Assembly (NCBI GenBank): GCA_022827095.1
Contig: JAJDTP010000021.1
Coordinates: 322,771-386,770, forward strand
Reading direction: 5' to 3'
Length of the DNA: 64,000 nucleotides
DNA from: Dehalococcoidia bacterium
GTDB taxonomy: Bacteria; Chloroflexota; Dehalococcoidia; Lucifugimonadales; UBA3495
Part shown: positions 60,598 to 64,000 of the stretch, piece after piece
Layout of the letters: every line of letters begins with the position of its first letter
Position numbering within the stretch: position 1 is the stretch's first letter
Notes under the pieces: generated by a model
What the model was told of the DNA's origin: nothing
The model's database searches: none
What the model saw: the letters and a program-made list of their open reading frames with translations, nothing else
Program-made: the position numbers and the translations under genes

Positions 60598-60625
60598 TTG
60601 CGCTAATCTACTACGGTGCTATAAT
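60598..60625 (+). promoter_or_regulatory. Promoter of the duplicated PHYHYGP protein gene
   Basis: TTGCGC (60598-60603), 16 bases, then a perfect TATAAT (60620-60625) in the context GCTATAATCCGCC. The start at 60695 follows GAGGAGG, leaving a leader of about 60 bases. Confidence 0.55.
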
Positions 60626-60694
60626 CCGCCCAAAAGGAGCGGTCACGGTTGTCGTGACCGCCGTAAAACCACATTCCACGAGGAGGCGAGCTTC

Positions 60695-61498
60695 ATGGAA
60701 AAGGGAGACACCATTGTTAATATTGGGCCGGTGGACGTGGCCCTGTCCTACCGCAAGGAGATCATGCCTGACCAGGGCCTGATGGTCCAGGTATTCGGCG
60801 ACGTGGAGGGCCACGACACCGAGATCCTGCGGTTCGACTGCTTCGACCAGGACCCGCACTACCACTACGGGCCGGAGAACATGAACATCCGGCTGCACAT
60901 GGACAAGACCACCGTTGGCACCCCGTTGGGCTGGACGCTGAAGAATATCCGGACCAACCTGCCCGCCATGGTCCGCCGAGCCGGTTACGACGACCTGGCC
61001 TCCGCCGTCGAGTCCCAGGGCATCGACGAGAACAAGATGGATGAGGTCGAGGCCTGCGCATTGGGTAAAGCCCGCGACGAGCGGCGCACGGTCACCCACT
61101 TCCGCGGCGACCACATCTACGAGGCCGGCAACATCCGCTTCGGCGTGGAGTTCCGCAGCAACATCGGCGCGGCCAACGACCGCGGCGTTGCCATCCACGT
61201 GCTGACCGACCACCTGGGGCAGGAGTTTGAGCTGTTGGCTTTCGACTGCTTCGAGATCGCTCCGCACTACCACTACGGCCCGCGGAACCAGGACGTCCGG
61301 ATCTACTGGGACGTTACCACCAGCGGCAACACTCTGGCCTGGACCCTCGACCAGTTCAAGTCCGGCAACCTGGCCACCATGATCGACCGCGCCGGCTACC
61401 CCACCGTGGCCGCCAATGTCGACAACGACCTGGTGCAGGCTGTCCTTCCTTCGATGGAAGAGAAAGCCTGGGCCCTGGTAGGCACGAACCAGCAGTAG
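60695..61498 (+). CDS. Internally duplicated protein with PHYHYGP motif, function unknown
   Basis: A 267-residue soluble protein made of two homologous halves, about residues 28-98 and 164-235. Each has a DCF...PHYHYGP block (54-60 and 190-196), then a conserved N, R, D and TTxGxxLxWTL segment, then LxxMxxRAGY. The two HYHYGP segments, with His, Tyr and adjacent acidic residues, look like metal- or ligand-binding sites. A conserved linker of about 65 residues separates them. I cannot assign a family. GAGGAGG precedes ATG 60695 and a strong -10 and terminator frame the gene. Confidence 0.75.
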   Translation: MEKGDTIVNIGPVDVALSYRKEIMPDQGLMVQVFGDVEGHDTEILRFDCFDQDPHYHYGPENMNIRLHMDKTTVGTPLGWTLKNIRTNLPAMVRRAGYDDLASAVESQGIDENKMDEVEACALGKARDERRTVTHFRGDHIYEAGNIRFGVEFRSNIGAANDRGVAIHVLTDHLGQEFELLAFDCFEIAPHYHYGPRNQDVRIYWDVTTSGNTLAWTLDQFKSGNLATMIDRAGYPTVAANVDNDLVQAVLPSMEEKAWALVGTNQQ

Positions 61499-61521
61499 TA
61501 TCTAGCCAGATCGCAAACACG

Positions 61522-61550
61522 CAGGGGCGGGTTCTCACCCGCCCCTGTTT
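61522..61550. terminator. Terminator after the duplicated PHYHYGP gene
   Basis: CAGGGGCGGGT (61522-61532) pairs with ACCCGCCCCTG (61537-61547), 11 bp with a 4-base loop, then TTTGTTG. It also lies just past the convergent SDR gene. Confidence 0.85.
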
Positions 61551-61571
61551 GTTGTCAGACGATGGCGTGGA

Positions 61572-62369
61572 TCACATCATGGTGTACCCGCCCGAGACAC
61601 TGAGCGTCTGCCCGGTGATGAAGCTGGCGGCGTCAGAGGCGAGGAAAACCACCGCGTTGGCGACTTCCTGAGCGGTGCCCATGCGGCGGAGAGGGTAAGC
61701 GCGCTTCACCCGCTCGAGCACTTCGTCGGTGAACAGGTCCTGCATGCCCTGCGCCCACATGCTTTCCGTGCCGGTTACCTCGGATTGATCGGGCACGACG
61801 AGGCCCGGGCAGACCATGTTGAACCGCAGACCGTAACGGCCGGTCTCGCGGGCCAGTGACTTGCTGAGGGCAATGACGCCGGCCTTGCAAGCCGAATAAA
61901 CGGCCTCACGATACTCGCCCATCCTGCCGGCGTCGCTGCTGATGCTGACGATGGCGCCGGCCCGCCGCTCTATCATGTGCGGTAGGACGGCGTGGATGCA
62001 GTTGATGGCCCCCCAGAGGTTGACATCTACTTCCTTACGGTGCTCGTCGCGCTCCTTGTCGACAAAGAGGCGGTCGATGGTCCAGCCCACGTTGTTGACC
62101 AGGACGTCCACGCTTCCCAGGCGATCAACGGCCTCGTTCATCATCGTGGAGGTGCGGGCTTGATCGGTCACGTCAGCATCGACCACGATGGCTGACGCCC
62201 CGGTCCCGAGGGCGGCGACCTCGGCGGCGACGCGCTTGCCAGCGTCGTGATTTAACTCGGCGATGGCGACGTTGCTGCCTTCAGCGGCAAAGGCGAGCAC
62301 AATGGCACGCCCGATATTGTTGCCGCCACCGGTTACCAACACGTTTTTGCCTTTTAGTCCAAGCTCCAA
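61572..62369 (-). CDS. SDR family oxidoreductase
   Basis: A 265-residue classical short-chain dehydrogenase. [16 protein letters not shown] is the cofactor loop, DVLVNNVGW follows, the catalytic Ser is in [11 protein letters not shown], and Tyr-x3-Lys is in YSACKAG. It ends SGGYTMM. Substrate unknown. TTG 62369 with GGAGG 7 bases upstream; the start overlaps the end of the YprB-like gene by 16 bases. Confidence 0.88.
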   Translation of the reverse strand: MELGLKGKNVLVTGGGNNIGRAIVLAFAAEGSNVAIAELNHDAGKRVAAEVAALGTGASAIVVDADVTDQARTSTMMNEAVDRLGSVDVLVNNVGWTIDRLFVDKERDEHRKEVDVNLWGAINCIHAVLPHMIERRAGAIVSISSDAGRMGEYREAVYSACKAGVIALSKSLARETGRYGLRFNMVCPGLVVPDQSEVTGTESMWAQGMQDLFTDEVLERVKRAYPLRRMGTAQEVANAVVFLASDAASFITGQTLSVSGGYTMM

Positions 62370-62854
62370 TTTTCGTCCTCCAATATATTCCGGAGGACGC
62401 GCAGGTTTTCCACGTCCTCCCGGTTGTATTCAAGAAGCATATCCAAGGCGTCGTGATTATCTTCACGACGGTATTTGTCCCAAAGCAGCACGGCGTCGTG
62501 GCCTGCCATGTCCGGCAGGTTCCGTGCGATGCCCAGCGCCTTCTCGATTGCTTTCAGCCCACCTTTCAGGCCGGCGCGCCGGGACTCTCGCATGAGATCC
62601 CGATGTTCAAATCGGCGCCGCAGGTCCACGCCGGGCTTCCAGGCCAGGAACGGCAGATCGAAGCTGGCGCCGTTGAAGGTATAGATGGTGGTCACGCCTT
62701 CGAGGACGTGCAGCACTGCATCAGCAGTGATGCCGCTCCCGACCAACTGGCTGGTCGACCAGTCGCTGGGGAAGTCCACGGCGATACCGACGACAGTCGG
62801 GTAGGAACTACCACCGATGAAACCGGTGGTCTCGATGTCCAGGTAGGCGTCCAA
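62354..62854 (-). CDS. RNase H-like 3'-5' exonuclease domain protein (YprB-like)
   Basis: A 166-residue protein of the DnaQ-like exonuclease fold. [11 protein letters not shown] has the first catalytic Asp-Glu pair, [12 protein letters not shown] the second Asp, and [20 protein letters not shown] then [11 protein letters not shown] the last. TTG 62854 is the likely start; a CTG at 62866 overlapping the purH stop is an alternative. It is closely linked to purH and the SDR gene. Confidence 0.72.
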   Translation of the reverse strand: MDAYLDIETTGFIGGSSYPTVVGIAVDFPSDWSTSQLVGSGITADAVLHVLEGVTTIYTFNGASFDLPFLAWKPGVDLRRRFEHRDLMRESRRAGLKGGLKAIEKALGIARNLPDMAGHDAVLLWDKYRREDNHDALDMLLEYNREDVENLRVLRNILEDENWSLD

Positions 62855-62862
62855 CGGGACGG

Positions 62863-64000
62863 TCAGTGCCGGAAGTGGCGGACGCCAGTGAACACCATGG
62901 CGATGCCGGCCTGGTTGGCAGCAGCAATCACCTCGTCGTCGCGGATGGAGCCACCGGGCTGCACGATGGCAGTGATCCCGGCCTCGGCCGCGAGTTCGAT
63001 GTTGTCTGGGAACGGGAAGAAAGCATCGGAAGCCAGCACGCATCCGGTCGCCTTTTCGCCCGCCGCACGTTGTGACAGGTGAACGCTCACGACACGGTTG
63101 GGCTGGCCGGCGCCCATCCCGACGAGCGTTCGATCCTTGACGAAGGCAATGGCGTTGGACTTGATATGCTTCACCGCTTTCCAGGCGAACGCCAGGTCGG
63201 CCAATTCCACAGGAGTGGGAGCGCGTTCCGTAGCGGTGTTCCAGGAGTTGGGATTCTCAACAACGGCATCCGGAGTCTGAACCAGGACGCCGCCACTGAG
63301 TGGGCGAACATCGTAATCCGATGAGCCCGGAGCGACAGCAACGGGGGCCACGGTCAGGATGCGCAAGTTGCGTTTTCGACGGAGGATCTCGAGGGCGTCT
63401 TCATCGTAGCCGGGGGCAACGACCACCTCGTAGAACACGGGGTCCATAGCCTCGGCGGCAGCGGCGGTGACGTTGCGGTTGAAACCGACGATACCGCCGA
63501 AAGCCGACACCGGGTCGCCCTCGTAGGCCAATTCGTAGGCCTGCGAGACGTCGTCTCTCGAAGCGAGGCCGCACGGGTTGGCGTGCTTGATCACGCAGAC
63601 CGACGGGTCGGCATAGTCGCTGACCGTGCGCCAAGCCGCGTCGGCATCCATCAGGTTGTTGAAAGACAGCTCGCGGCCATGCAGCTGCGTTGCCCTGGCG
63701 AGTCCGCCTTCGCCTCCGCTGGCGGGCACATACAGGGCGCCACGCTGGTGCGGGTTCTCCCCGTAGCGCAGGCTGGAGACGCGAGTCAGGCCGATGGTGA
63801 CCTGTTGCGGCATCTCCTCCTCGGACGTCGGGTCGTTGGACAGGTAATCGGCCACCGCCGCATCGTAGACTGCCACGTGCTGAAAAGCCTTGGTGGCCAG
63901 GGCGCGGCGCTGTTGAGCGTCCAAGCCGGGTCCGGACAAGGCTTCGGCGACCCATTCGTAGTCGGACGGGTCCACGACGACGGCAACGGACGGGAAATTC
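62863..64000 (-). CDS. purH: Bifunctional AICAR formyltransferase / IMP cyclohydrolase PurH (C-terminal part)
   Basis: The frame is open to the right edge, about 379 codons, so the cyclohydrolase N-terminus lies outside. What is here is mainly the AICARFT domain: [91 protein letters not shown] and [15 protein letters not shown]. It completes IMP synthesis. No stop or start is disrupted in the visible part. Confidence 0.95.
   Translation of the reverse strand, partial: NFPSVAVVVDPSDYEWVAEALSGPGLDAQQRRALATKAFQHVAVYDAAVADYLSNDPTSEEEMPQQVTIGLTRVSSLRYGENPHQRGALYVPASGGEGGLARATQLHGRELSFNNLMDADAAWRTVSDYADPSVCVIKHANPCGLASRDDVSQAYELAYEGDPVSAFGGIVGFNRNVTAAAAEAMDPVFYEVVVAPGYDEDALEILRRKRNLRILTVAPVAVAPGSSDYDVRPLSGGVLVQTPDAVVENPNSWNTATERAPTPVELADLAFAWKAVKHIKSNAIAFVKDRTLVGMGAGQPNRVVSVHLSQRAAGEKATGCVLASDAFFPFPDNIELAAEAGITAIVQPGGSIRDDEVIAAANQAGIAMVFTGVRHFRH

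Noticed and set aside
1-64000. tRNA genes, rRNA genes and CRISPR arrays
   Set aside because: I looked for T-loop patterns, clustered direct repeats and rRNA-like blocks and saw none that I could support.

Overview
The window is a GC-rich (roughly 60-63 %) bacterial chromosome segment, densely packed on both strands, with no CRISPR array, phage block, rRNA or recognisable tRNA gene. Gene content points to the Chloroflexota, most likely a Dehalococcoidia/SAR202-like lineage. This is inference from DUF3352 and DUF3105 proteins, a lipoprotein with Thr-Pro linkers, F420-type luciferase-like oxidoreductases, an archaeal-type phosphoglycerate mutase, the LL-diaminopimelate aminotransferase route, a K+-dependent-type membrane pyrophosphatase and frequent TTG/GTG starts.

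Layout. 1-2.8 kb: a leftward cobalamin operon (cobN, cut by the window edge, then cbiE) behind a clear cobalamin riboswitch with a terminator hairpin. 2.9-8 kb: a DUF3352 membrane-anchored protein, a one-domain retropepsin-like protease, and a molybdenum hydroxylase large subunit with a MoaD/ThiS-like protein. 8-14.5 kb: a beta-keto acid cleavage enzyme, a GNAT / cytidylate-kinase-like / rhomboid operon, DAHP synthase, trpA and a CAAX-type membrane protease. DAHP synthase is preceded by a Tyr/Phe-rich leader peptide, an intrinsic terminator and a near-consensus promoter, which I read as a transcription attenuator. 14.5-22.7 kb: a MITE-like repeat, an amidase operon, the pyrophosphatase and an SDR enzyme. 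22.7-36.7 kb is almost entirely leftward: formamidase coupled to a PD-(D/E)xK-like protein, a metallophosphoesterase, HflX, Uma2, dapL, dapF, miaA, glycolytic genes (tpiA, apgM, pgk), a divergent prenyl synthase, tsaC and an orphan DNA methyltransferase.

36.8-46.3 kb is a rightward purine and GMP cluster (guaA, purD, purE, purB, purC, purS) with interspersed unknowns and a tandem DUF3105 pair; purH lies at the right edge. 46.3-56 kb holds thiol-redox proteins, a monooxygenase-like protein, a class-III aminotransferase, an MFS transporter, minCDE, a VOC protein and a thiolase plus HMG-CoA-synthase-like/DUF35 pair. 56-64 kb holds an S41 protease, smpB, a gamma-carbonic anhydrase-like protein, a second luciferase-like oxidoreductase, the second copy of the MITE-like repeat, an SprT-like protein, an internally duplicated unknown protein with a PHYHYGP motif, an SDR, a YprB-like nuclease and purH.

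The strongest candidates for something not yet described are the aromatic attenuator at 12.5-12.7 kb, the duplicated PHYHYGP protein at 60.7 kb, the repeat pair at 14.6 and 59.7 kb, and a small membrane gene split by an in-frame UAG at 22.8 kb.
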